Of a stretch of DNA of 57,030 nt, positions 25,259 to 33,508 are shown one piece after another. The DNA is from Phytohabitans sp036906915 (GTDB lineage Bacteria > Actinomycetota > Actinomycetes > Mycobacteriales > Micromonosporaceae). The first letter of the stretch is position 1. Each line of letters begins with the position of its first letter. Under the pieces are notes generated by a model. That model was not told the DNA's origin. It made no database searches and was given only the letters and a program-made list of their open reading frames with translations. The stretch is taken from assembly GCF_036906915.1 (NCBI RefSeq), contig NZ_JBAKHX010000051.1, positions 1-57,030 of the forward strand, read 5' to 3'. The translations under genes were made by a program, and so were the position numbers.

Positions 25259-26233
25259 TCACATCTCCCGCAGCTTGGGGTTGAAGACCTCGTCGAGCCC
25301 GACGTTCATGATGTACAGGGCGCCGACGATCGCGGTGATACCGAGCCCTGGCGGCAGGAACCACCACCACAGGCCGAGCTGGAGCGCGCTCCAGTGCACG
25401 GCGTTGTTCATCATCAGGCCGAGCGACATCACGCCGGTCGGGCCGAGCCCGATGAAGTCGAGGGTGGCGGCGAAGAGCACCGAGCCGCCGAAGAGCAGGA
25501 TGAACGTCATGAACAGGTAGGAGCTCATGTTCGGCGCGATCTCGCGCCGGATGATCGCTCCGGAGCCCATGCCGCTCAGCCGGGCAAGGTCGACGAAGTC
25601 GCGGGTGCGCAGCGAGAACGTCTGCGCGCGCACCGCTCGCGCCACCCACGGCCAGGAGAAGATCCCGATGAAGAGGGCCTGCGAGGGGACGCTGCTGATG
25701 CCGATGTACGTATGCAGGATGATCAGCACAGCCAGGGCGGGCAGCACCAGCACGATGTTGGTGAGCATGTTGAGCGCCTCGTCGACCAGGCCGCCCACGT
25801 ATCCCGCCACGAAGCCGATCGTCATGCCGATCAGCGCTGCCAGCCCGCCACCGAGCAGGCCCACCAGGAAGGTGGACCGGATGCCGTGCACGAACTGGAG
25901 GAACACGTCCTGCCCGAACGTCGTCGTGCCGAACCAGTACTCGCCTGACGGCCCGGTGCTCTGCGGCCCGACGTACTCGCTGTGGCCGTAGTCGTAGAAG
26001 AGCGGCGCGATCATGCCGAGCGCCAGGAAGGCCAGGACGACGATCCCGCCGCCGACGACCTTCTTGTTGCGCAGGGCGAAGTGCAGCGCGTCGCGGGTGC
26101 GGCGCGCACCCGGCGCCGCGGCCGCGACCGGGCCGGTGGCCAGCGGCACCGCGGGCGCCGACACCACCTCCGCGACGTGAGCCGGATCGCTGGCAGACGC
26201 GGCGTCTGCCCGCGCGCTGTCAACGTCACTCAT
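25259..26233 (-). CDS. ABC importer permease 2 (DppC/OppC-like)
   Basis: The 324-aa membrane protein has an Ala/Pro-rich N-terminal tail (1-50), a first helix around 60-80 and five more helices. The cytoplasmic EAA-type loop VDLARLSGMGSGAIIRREIA contacts the ATPases. The stretch GPTGVMSLGLMMNNAVHW is typical of DppC-type permeases. Its ATG overlaps the stop of the first permease (ATGA). Confidence 0.9.
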   Translation of the reverse strand: MSDVDSARADAASASDPAHVAEVVSAPAVPLATGPVAAAAPGARRTRDALHFALRNKKVVGGGIVVLAFLALGMIAPLFYDYGHSEYVGPQSTGPSGEYWFGTTTFGQDVFLQFVHGIRSTFLVGLLGGGLAALIGMTIGFVAGYVGGLVDEALNMLTNIVLVLPALAVLIILHTYIGISSVPSQALFIGIFSWPWVARAVRAQTFSLRTRDFVDLARLSGMGSGAIIRREIAPNMSSYLFMTFILLFGGSVLFAATLDFIGLGPTGVMSLGLMMNNAVHWSALQLGLWWWFLPPGLGITAIVGALYIMNVGLDEVFNPKLREM

Positions 26234-27225
26234 GCGGCGCCTCCCGTCATGCCGGTCCGGGTACGCGGGTCGACCAGGACGTAGATGATGTCGATCACGA
26301 AGTTTGCGATCAGGACCCCGATCACGATGAACAGGAAGGCGCCCTGGAGCAGGAAGAAGTCCTGGTTCTGGATCGCCATCAGGATCAGCCGCCCGAGGCC
26401 GGGATAGCCGAACACGATCTCGGTGACCAGGGCGCCGGCCACCAGCACACCGAGCTGGAGCGCGAGGCCGGTCAGCTGCGGCAGGAGAGCGTTGCGGAAC
26501 GCGTACCGGCGGATCAGCCGGCGTGGCGCGCCGAGCGCCTCCAGGTAGTTGGCGTAGTCGGCCTCAAGCTCATAGATGATCATGTTTCTCATGCCGATGG
26601 CCCAGCCGCCGAACGCCACCAGGAACAGCGACAGGAACGGCAGGAACCAGTGCTGGAGCAGGCTGTTGAAGAACACCAGCGACCACGACGGTTGCAGGTC
26701 GAAGCTGTAGCCGCCGGCGACCGGGAAGATCCCCGCGATGATCGCGAGGCTCCAGGCCAGCACGATCGCGATCCACATGTACGGCGTGGCGGTGAGCGCG
26801 TACCCGAGGGGCAGCACCGTGTTGTCGAGCCACCGGCGGCGGGCGGCGAGCGCGCCCACCTTGTTGCCGGCGTACCAGCTCAACAGGATGGATGGGATGA
26901 GGAGGGCGAGCGTGTACGGCACCGCGTCGAGGATCACCTCGGTGACCGGCGCGGGAAACAGCCATACGCTGATGCCCATGTTGCCCTGCAACAACTCGGC
27001 CCAGTAGTTCAGGTACTGCCGCCACAGCGGCACGTCCAGGCCGAAGACGTTGTTGTAGTACTCCCGCATCGGCGCGATCGCGTCCGGATTGGACACTGAC
27101 GTCCGGGTGAGCATCCGCAGGACCGGATCGCCCGGCATGAACCGGGGGATCAGCCAGTTGAGCGTCACCGCGACGAAGAACGTCAGCAGGTAGATCGCTA
27201 CCTTTCTCGCGAAGTACCGGCGCAC
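26230..27225 (-). CDS. ABC importer permease 1 (DppB/OppB-like)
   Basis: The 331-aa protein has a helix at residues 8-28, a large periplasmic loop beginning PRFMPGDPVLRML, and the family's EAA loop NYLEALGAPRRLIRRYAFRN. The C-terminus is GLGRLILMAIQNQDFFLLQG, then DPRTR. These are hallmarks of the DppB/OppB permease, the translocation partner of the next gene. GTG 27225 is the start, about 33 bp after the binding-protein gene. Confidence 0.9.
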   Translation of the reverse strand: MRRYFARKVAIYLLTFFVAVTLNWLIPRFMPGDPVLRMLTRTSVSNPDAIAPMREYYNNVFGLDVPLWRQYLNYWAELLQGNMGISVWLFPAPVTEVILDAVPYTLALLIPSILLSWYAGNKVGALAARRRWLDNTVLPLGYALTATPYMWIAIVLAWSLAIIAGIFPVAGGYSFDLQPSWSLVFFNSLLQHWFLPFLSLFLVAFGGWAIGMRNMIIYELEADYANYLEALGAPRRLIRRYAFRNALLPQLTGLALQLGVLVAGALVTEIVFGYPGLGRLILMAIQNQDFFLLQGAFLFIVIGVLIANFVIDIIYVLVDPRTRTGMTGGAA

Positions 27226-27258
27226 GCGCGCCCTCCCCTCATTTGCCCGTGCGGTTCG

Positions 27259-28986
27259 TTACTTCGACGAGGCGGGCTTCAGCTGGGTCAGCATCTTGAT
27301 GCTTCCCAGTTCCCACATGTTGTTCCACGTGCTGGGGAAGTCCTTGGGCGCGCCACTGGCCTCGGACGGCCAGTTCGTCCAGGTGGACTCGGTGTACTGC
27401 GCCCACATGCCGTTGTACCAGAGCGGGATCGCCGGCAGCTCGGCCAGCTGGATCTTCTGGAGTTCGGTGATCGTGGTCTTGTACGCCGGGTCGTCGCTGG
27501 GCGTGCGGGCCAGCTTCTGCACGAGCTCCCACGCGGCCTGGTTCTGGTACCGCGAGAAGTTGGCGCTGAACTGCTGCGCCTGCACCGGCATCTGGAAGAC
27601 GTAGTTGTAGTACGTCCACGGCGTGTTGCTGACGCCGGTCCAGTTGTTGAGGAGCAGGTCGAACTTGCCGGCGGTGCGGGCGTCGTCGAGCGCGGCGGCG
27701 TCCGGGAATTCCGCGACGATGTTGAGGCCGGCGGCCTGCGCGCCCTCGGCGATCACCCGGGCCGCCTCCATCCAGTCGGTCCAGCCCGACGGGACGATGA
27801 GCTTGAGACTGATCGGCTTGCCGCTCTTGTCTTCGACCTTGCCGTCGCCGTTGGTGTCCCGGTAGCCGGCGCTGGCGAGAGTGGCCTTGGCCTTGGCGGT
27901 GTCGAACGTGAAGCCGGACGAGGAGACCGTGGCCTGGTCGACGTACTGGTCGTAGACCGGGAGCAGGCCCGTCGGGTTCGACGCCTTGACGATGTTGCCG
28001 TACACGCCTTCGACGATCTTCTTGACCTCGATCGACTGGGCGAGGGCCTTACGGAAGGCGACGTCGTTCATCGGCGCCTTCGTGGTGTTCGGGATGAGCA
28101 TCGCGGTGTTGGCCGACAGCATGTAGGGCGGCTCGGCGTAGTACGTCTTGACCTTGAAGTCACCCTTGAGCAGGTTGGCGACGCCGGGCAGGAAGTTGTT
28201 GCTCAGGTCCAGCCGGCCAGAGGTGAGCAGGCCCAGCGCCACCTCGTTGCTGGAGTTGACGATGTCGACGATGTACGTCGGCGCGACCTTCAGGCTGAGA
28301 GCCTTCTCGGCCCACCAGCCTTCCTTCTTCTTCCAGACCATGCGGTCCTGGGCGTGCGCCTGGTACACGTATGGCCCGCTGCCGATCGGCTTTTCGTTCT
28401 TGTGGGTGGTGATGTCTGCCTCGGAGCGCGACTCCCAGATGTGCTTCGGGACGATCGGGTTCTCGTACAGCCAGTTTTCCCACTCCTGGACCCGCGGGTC
28501 GGAGAAGGTGAACTTCACGGTGCGCGCGTCGGGGGCCTCGACGCTGGCGAGCCAGTTCCACAGGTTGCTGTAGGGCACCGCCTTGATCTTGCCGAGCTCG
28601 ACGGTGTACTTGACGTCGTCGGCGGTCAGCGGCTTGTCGTCGCTCCACTTGACGCCGTCGCGCAGGGTCACCGTGTAGGTCTTGTTGTCGGCGCTCCACT
28701 CGCCCTTCTCGGCGAGCCACGGCTCCAGCTCCAGCTTCTCCGGGTTGAAGATGAAGAGCGGCTCGTAGATCAGGCCGACGGTGCCGGTGGCGTAGCCGGG
28801 CACGATCGGGTTCCACGTGGTGGGCGGACCCCAGGCGCTGCCGCTCGTGTAGAGCGTCTCGTTGCGGGGGTACTGCCCGCCGTTGGACGAGTTGCCGCTA
28901 GATCCGCCGTCGCCGCCTTCGCAGGCCGTCGTCGCCAGCAGCACCGCCGTGAACAGCGCGGCGATATATCGAGGTCGGGTTCGCAT
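27259..28986 (-). CDS. Family 5 extracellular solute-binding lipoprotein
   Basis: The protein of about 575 aa starts with an Arg-rich signal peptide and lipobox-like LLATTAC, with a Gly/Ser-rich linker after the Cys. The SBP_bac_5 fold follows (WNPIVPGYATGTVGLIYEPL, then TYTVTLRDGVKWSDDKPLTA). Such proteins bind oligopeptides, and in actinobacteria also cello- or other oligosaccharides. ATG 28986 is chosen because GAGGAGGA lies 6-13 bp upstream; a further start 15 codons upstream is less likely. It is the first gene of the five-gene importer operon. The neighbouring CBM2 exoprotein hints at plant-polymer or protein degradation products as substrate. Confidence 0.9.
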   Translation of the reverse strand: MRTRPRYIAALFTAVLLATTACEGGDGGSSGNSSNGGQYPRNETLYTSGSAWGPPTTWNPIVPGYATGTVGLIYEPLFIFNPEKLELEPWLAEKGEWSADNKTYTVTLRDGVKWSDDKPLTADDVKYTVELGKIKAVPYSNLWNWLASVEAPDARTVKFTFSDPRVQEWENWLYENPIVPKHIWESRSEADITTHKNEKPIGSGPYVYQAHAQDRMVWKKKEGWWAEKALSLKVAPTYIVDIVNSSNEVALGLLTSGRLDLSNNFLPGVANLLKGDFKVKTYYAEPPYMLSANTAMLIPNTTKAPMNDVAFRKALAQSIEVKKIVEGVYGNIVKASNPTGLLPVYDQYVDQATVSSSGFTFDTAKAKATLASAGYRDTNGDGKVEDKSGKPISLKLIVPSGWTDWMEAARVIAEGAQAAGLNIVAEFPDAAALDDARTAGKFDLLLNNWTGVSNTPWTYYNYVFQMPVQAQQFSANFSRYQNQAAWELVQKLARTPSDDPAYKTTITELQKIQLAELPAIPLWYNGMWAQYTESTWTNWPSEASGAPKDFPSTWNNMWELGSIKMLTQLKPASSK

Positions 28987-29362
28987 CGGGTACGTCCTCC
29001 TCGTGCGTGGTTGAGGGATGGGTACGCGCACGCGCGCCCAGCCGAGGGGTTGCGCCCCGGCACGGACGATTGTGTCGTTAGTCGATACGTTTGGCGGGAT
29101 TGCTGAACCGCGTAAGTTACGTCAGCGAAACATGAGGTATGGACAGCCGTCAAGACCACCCGGCCTTGTCTGCGAAATTGATACCTGCGAAGGGCTTAAC
29201 TGAACCGGTTCGGTTACCCAGGGCGGTCGACGCGTTCCATTGACAGACATCGAAACCATGCGGTAGATGTGTTGCTAGATCGCGTCACCGGGCGGGACGT
29301 GACGGCATCACGCTGCGCCAGCGATGTACCCGTTGGTCACCCACCCTCCCAAGGAGACGCCG
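28987..29362. promoter_or_regulatory. Divergent regulatory region: ABC importer / CBM2 exoprotein
   Basis: This 376-bp gap holds promoters for both genes. GAACCGGTTC (29202-29211) is a perfect 10-bp palindrome that could be an operator. TTGACA at 29240-29245 with TAGATG at 29264-29269 (18-bp spacing) is a candidate promoter for the rightward exoprotein. AAGGAG at 29351-29356 is its ribosome-binding site. No gene is seen. Confidence 0.5.
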
Positions 29363-30478
29363 ATGAAACGACTACTCGCCGCCGCCGCGGCCATGGGGCT
29401 CGCCGCCGCGGCGTTCGCGACCGCCACCGCCGGCCCCGCGGCGGCCGCCACCGCCTGCAGGGTCACGTACACGATCGGATCGCAGTGGCCCGGCGGGTTC
29501 ACCGGCAACGTCAACCTCACCAACCTCGGCGACCCGCTGAACGGCTGGACCATCCGGTGGTCGTTCGCGGGGGGCCAGGCGGTCACGCAGGCGTGGAACG
29601 CGGCCGTGACACAGAGCGGGGCAGCGGTGACCGCCGCCAACGTGGGCTGGAACGGCAACGTCGCGACGAACGGCAGCGTGTCCTTCGGCTTCAACGGGTC
29701 GTGGAACGGGTCGTCGAACCCGGTCCCCACGAACTTCTCGGTCAACGGCGTAGCCTGCAACGGTCCCGTGCCGACCCCGGGAACCACCACGCCCACGAGC
29801 GCGCCGCCGACGAGCACGGCCCCGACCAGCCCGCCGCCGACCACAGGGCCGCCGACCACAGGGCCGCCGACCACAGGGCCGCCGGCCACGCCGCCGAACG
29901 GCACCATCCGCGTGTACTGGCTCAAGCCCACCGACGTGGCCTACGACCAGCGGTACCCGGACGGCATCGCCAACGTCATGCGCGAGGCACAGCGCTACTA
30001 CCAGCAGGAACTGGGTAAGACATTCCGGCTCAACAACCCGGTCGTCGAGGTCGTCAACGGCGACCACCCGCGCTCCTGGTACGAGAACACGCCCAACGGC
30101 AACGAGTGCTACTGGTGGGTCGTGTTCAACATGCAGCAGGAGCTGATGCGCAAGCTCAACCTGCGTGCCCCCGACAGCCGCTGGATCAACGTCGGCGAGA
30201 TCAGCGCCGAGGCGTCCTGCTCCGGTGGTGGCGGTGGCAGCGGCTGGGTGATCCTCAGCGGTCACGACGCCGACGGCGCCGCGGGCATCGGCGGCAACAT
30301 GAACCGCTGGTACGGCGGCATGGTGCACGAGCTTGGCCACGCGTTCGGTCTGCCGGACTCCTCGTCGACCGACGGCACCCCGATGTCGGCCTCCTTCTAC
30401 AACTACCCGAACACGCACTTCAGCCAGGCCCAGAAGAACAACATCCTCAACGGCCCGTACGGCAGCTTCCTGTACTGA
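29363..30478 (+). CDS. Secreted CBM2 protein with metzincin-like protease domain
   Basis: This 371-aa exoprotein has an Ala-rich signal peptide (1-29) and a CBM2 cellulose-binding module (~30-133) bounded by Cys residues, with the Trp positions of the family (GWTIRW, GWNGN, GSWNG). A Pro/Thr linker follows with three PTTGP repeats, then a domain of about 195 aa. The latter contains HELGHAFGLPD (322-332), an HExxHxxGxxD zinc site like that of snapalysin-type metzincins. It should be a secreted protease tethered to cellulose or chitin. ATG 29363 follows AAGGAG. It is divergent from the ABC importer, which could take up products. The protease family assignment rests on the zinc motif only. Confidence 0.8.
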   Translation: MKRLLAAAAAMGLAAAAFATATAGPAAAATACRVTYTIGSQWPGGFTGNVNLTNLGDPLNGWTIRWSFAGGQAVTQAWNAAVTQSGAAVTAANVGWNGNVATNGSVSFGFNGSWNGSSNPVPTNFSVNGVACNGPVPTPGTTTPTSAPPTSTAPTSPPPTTGPPTTGPPTTGPPATPPNGTIRVYWLKPTDVAYDQRYPDGIANVMREAQRYYQQELGKTFRLNNPVVEVVNGDHPRSWYENTPNGNECYWWVVFNMQQELMRKLNLRAPDSRWINVGEISAEASCSGGGGGSGWVILSGHDADGAAGIGGNMNRWYGGMVHELGHAFGLPDSSSTDGTPMSASFYNYPNTHFSQAQKNNILNGPYGSFLY

Positions 30479-30486
30479 GGCCTCGC

Positions 30487-31866
30487 TCAGCTGTTCGCGG
30501 GGATGTACCGGATCGTCCGGATGGCGGCCGGCGGCGGATCGTCGCCGGCTCCATCCGGTACACCCCGCACGACCACGAAGTCGATCTCACCGCGACGCTC
30601 CTCTGTCGTGAGGATCAGGTCGTCCTGGATGCTCCGGTTCCCGTTCTTGTAGAACACTTCCATCTGCCGCCGGTCGTCGCCGGCCACGATCACCTGGATC
30701 GCGGCGATGTCCCGGAGCCCCTCGATGCTCACCGGCACCGCCTTGCAGGCCGTCGCGTCGTCCTGCTGCGACGCGGACAGCGACCGGCCGTTGGTGGCGT
30801 CTCCCGTCACCGCCACGGACCTCGCGTCGTCGCAGCCGTCGGGGCTGTTCCGCTCCGGCCGCCCGGTCAGCGCCAGGTCGAACTGTCGGAATGCGTCGCC
30901 CGGCAGTACGCCGTTCGCCGGGTCGCCGAAGGGCCGCGTCGCGTCGACCGTGATCGGGTCGGCCGGCGGCGCCGCGGTCGGCGACTGCGCCGGCGCGGTC
31001 GTGGGCGCGGCGCTCGGGCTCTCGCTGGGCGACGGCGCCGCCGACGTGGCCGGCGCCGGCGCGCCGGACGTCGCGGCCGGCGGCGTCAGGTTGTTGCCGG
31101 CCTGGTTCTGCTCGTCGTCGTTGCCCGCCCGCGCGATCAGTGCCGCAGCCAGCACGGCGCCGGCGACGACGAGCACCGCGCCGAGCATGCCAGCGGTACG
31201 CACCAGCTTCGACGCGAACCGGGGCAACTGCACGAACGTGGCGGTGCCCTTACCTCGTACGCCGCCGCCGGCTGCCTCGACGGTGAGGACCCGCTGCTTC
31301 TCCTTGTTCCACGGCACGGGCGCGCGCACGCTCAGGAACGAATGCGCGATCGCGCCCTGCGGCAGGTCGAGCACCGGCGGGTCGAACGCGGACGTGACCC
31401 GCTGCTCCGGGTCGGACAGCCCCAGTGCCACCCGCGCCCCGAAGTTGCCCCCGTTGGTGATCTGGACCGTGTACCGGGCGCTGCGCCCGCCGGTCGCGAC
31501 CTCCGGCTCGACGCGGACCGTGACGTCTTCGACGGCCGCGAGCGAGAGCGGCAACTCCTCGCAGCGCGACACCTCCTCGCGGTACTTGGAGTGCACCAGC
31601 ACGCCCAGCGTGTACAGGCCGGCCGCGGCTGGTGCCTGCACGGGTATCGAGACCTGCACCGCTGCCGTGGCGCTCTCGCCGGGCCGCAGCTTGGCCACAT
31701 CCGGCTCGGCCCGCGAGGTGGCACCCGCGGGGAGCCCGAGCATTTCGACGACGTAGTGCTCGACGATGTCGCTGGTATTGCGCACGGTGACGTCGAAGTT
31801 GAACGTGTCGCCGGGTGCCGCGTCGATACGCTCGATCGACACGGTCACCCGCAACGGCACCGCCAT
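30487..31866 (-). CDS. Ig-like single-pass membrane protein of the eCIS operon
   Basis: The 459-aa protein has two N-terminal Ig-like beta domains (residues ~1-105 and ~112-205; for example FNFDVTVRNTSDIVEHYVVE). It then has one membrane helix (MLGAVLVVAGAVLAAALIA) at ~226-245, a Pro/Ser/Thr-rich stalk and an outer beta domain of ~150 aa. By the positive-inside rule the Ig-like part is probably cytoplasmic. It is the last gene of the leftward injection-system operon, 3 bp after another single-pass membrane gene. It resembles the protein at 54236-55282. I infer a role in anchoring or signalling between particle and membrane. Confidence 0.72.
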   Translation of the reverse strand: MAVPLRVTVSIERIDAAPGDTFNFDVTVRNTSDIVEHYVVEMLGLPAGATSRAEPDVAKLRPGESATAAVQVSIPVQAPAAAGLYTLGVLVHSKYREEVSRCEELPLSLAAVEDVTVRVEPEVATGGRSARYTVQITNGGNFGARVALGLSDPEQRVTSAFDPPVLDLPQGAIAHSFLSVRAPVPWNKEKQRVLTVEAAGGGVRGKGTATFVQLPRFASKLVRTAGMLGAVLVVAGAVLAAALIARAGNDDEQNQAGNNLTPPAATSGAPAPATSAAPSPSESPSAAPTTAPAQSPTAAPPADPITVDATRPFGDPANGVLPGDAFRQFDLALTGRPERNSPDGCDDARSVAVTGDATNGRSLSASQQDDATACKAVPVSIEGLRDIAAIQVIVAGDDRRQMEVFYKNGNRSIQDDLILTTEERRGEIDFVVVRGVPDGAGDDPPPAAIRTIRYIPANS

Positions 31867-31869
31867 CGC

Positions 31870-32877
31870 CTAGCCTCCACTTCCATCCGGTACTTCGAAA
31901 ACGACCTCGGAGATCGCGACGTCCTTGAAGGTCGTGCCGGGATAGACCGCCTCGACTTCCAGCGTCACCGCCGACACCTGGCCCGCGTCGACGTCGATCG
32001 ACTGCGGTTCCGTGGTGTCCTTCAGCTCCCAGCTCGCCACCCACGAGCCGGCACGCACCTGGAGACGCCGCACCCGCTCGTTGTTCGTGAAGTCCCGCTC
32101 CGACCGGGCGTCCCCGTTGACGATTGTGATGCGGGCGAGCGGCACCTCGCGGGCGAACCGGTACGTGAGGCTCACGCCGACGTTGCTGGGCAGGCGCTTG
32201 CCGTCGCTCTGCCACGTCGTCTCGTTCTTACCGTCCACTGTGTTCGCCACGTTGAAGCGCGGATCGTTGGGGAGCGTGCTGGACGCGCTGGCCTGGATGT
32301 CCTGCTGAGCGACCCGCACCAGCCCGCCGTTGCCAGCGGGCGGATCCTGCTCCTGCGAGTTGCTCGGGTCGGGTCCCCGGGTGGCGAAGTACGCGGCCGC
32401 CGCGATCAGGACCGCGGCGATCACCAGCGCCCAGCCCACCGGGATCATCCACCGGTTGCTGCGCCGGGGCCTCGGCGGCTCGGGTTCGAACGGTATGACC
32501 GGCTCAGGCAGCGGCGGTGCCGCCACCGGCGTTAGGTGCCGGCCCCGCAGCTCCAGGCCGCAGCGCTGGCAGCGCACCCGCTCCAGCGGGTTGCGCTCGC
32601 GGCAGCGCGGGCACTCCACCTCGTCGAGCCCCGGCGGCGGCTGGTCGTCCACTGTGGTCGCACCGCGCGCGAAGAGGCCGGTGCGCAGCACGTCGGTCGC
32701 CTCGCCCTGCTCGCCCGGCACCCGCGCCGGGCCCGCCTCGCCCTCCACGGGTGCGGAGCGCAGGAGCACCAGCGGGTACCCGCAGGTGGGGCAGAGCCGT
32801 TCGCGGTCCGGCCGGACGGGCGTGCCGCAGTCCGGGCACGCCACCGTCTGCCGGCCGGCGTACGCGTCAGCCACCAT
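31870..32877 (-). CDS. Zinc-ribbon / TM / glycan-binding-like membrane protein
   Basis: The 335-aa protein has two cytoplasmic zinc ribbons (CPDCGTPV with LCPTCGYP, residues 14-34, and CPRCRERNPLERVRCQRCG), then one membrane helix (WALVIAAVLIAAAAYFA) at ~148-165. A C-terminal discoidin-like domain includes FNVANTVDGKNETTWQSDG, the signature of NADase-type glycan-binding modules. ATG 32877 is preceded by GGGAGGAG. Gene order right after the baseplate genes suggests a membrane partner for the particle. The layout recalls the membrane protein reported with cytoplasmic Streptomyces injection systems (CisA), but I cannot confirm homology. Confidence 0.75.
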   Translation of the reverse strand: MVADAYAGRQTVACPDCGTPVRPDRERLCPTCGYPLVLLRSAPVEGEAGPARVPGEQGEATDVLRTGLFARGATTVDDQPPPGLDEVECPRCRERNPLERVRCQRCGLELRGRHLTPVAAPPLPEPVIPFEPEPPRPRRSNRWMIPVGWALVIAAVLIAAAAYFATRGPDPSNSQEQDPPAGNGGLVRVAQQDIQASASSTLPNDPRFNVANTVDGKNETTWQSDGKRLPSNVGVSLTYRFAREVPLARITIVNGDARSERDFTNNERVRRLQVRAGSWVASWELKDTTEPQSIDVDAGQVSAVTLEVEAVYPGTTFKDVAISEVVFEVPDGSGG

Positions 32878-33508
32878 CCGCTCCTCCCTCTCCCGGCGCC
32901 GCCTCCGGCGGCCGCTGTGACGCCTGCGGCGGCCGCGCTCGGCCCCTCGCGGTGCCCGGCGCCTGGCCCTGCGGGGGGAACGCGCGGACGCTGGCCCGGC
33001 CACGGCTCGGGCTCTGCGGGTACCGCACGTCGAGCTCGACCTGCGCGCCCAGCGGCAGCTCCACCTCCAGGAAGCCGCGCACCTGCTGCTCGCTCAGGTG
33101 ACCGGTGTGGTCCAGGGTCACCCGCACCACCGGGTCCGCCGGGGGCACCTCGTCGCGTATCCCGTAGACGCCGCCGCCGTCCGACACGGTCACGCGGGCG
33201 CCGGTCGCGGCCTCCAGCAGCCCTTCCACGCCATACCGGGTGCCGCGCCAGCCGAGCAGGCGGCCCACCTGCCGCACCAGTGCGCGCCGGTACGCGGGCG
33301 GGTCGGTCGGCTCCAGCACCAGCCCCAGCCAGGACGCGATGAACTGGAGCATCTCCGGCGTGGCCAGCCCGGCGTCGACCTGGTGCTCGATGCTGTCGAC
33401 ACGGGCCAGCACGCTGTCGGCCACCTCCTCGAACGCGGTGGCGAACCCGGCCAGCACCGGGTCGGCCGCCATCGCCCGCGGCAGCTGCTCGACCAGCCAC
33501 CCGCTCAC
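32867..33508 (-). CDS. Phage tail protein I-like baseplate component
   Basis: The protein of about 213 aa carries the tail-protein-I domain. It opens with VEQLPRAMAADPVLAGFATA and EEVADSVLARVDSIEH and includes FIASWLGLVLEP and RGTRYGVEGLLEAATGARVT. In P2-like tails gpI follows gpJ and helps build the baseplate; Afp12-like proteins hold the same place in eCIS. GTG 33508 overlaps the stop of the baseplate J gene (GTGA). The last ~40 residues are a Pro/Arg/Gly-rich tail overlapping the next gene by 11 bp. Confidence 0.82.
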   Translation of the reverse strand: MSGWLVEQLPRAMAADPVLAGFATAFEEVADSVLARVDSIEHQVDAGLATPEMLQFIASWLGLVLEPTDPPAYRRALVRQVGRLLGWRGTRYGVEGLLEAATGARVTVSDGGGVYGIRDEVPPADPVVRVTLDHTGHLSEQQVRGFLEVELPLGAQVELDVRYPQSPSRGRASVRAFPPQGQAPGTARGRARPPQASQRPPEAAPGEGGADGG

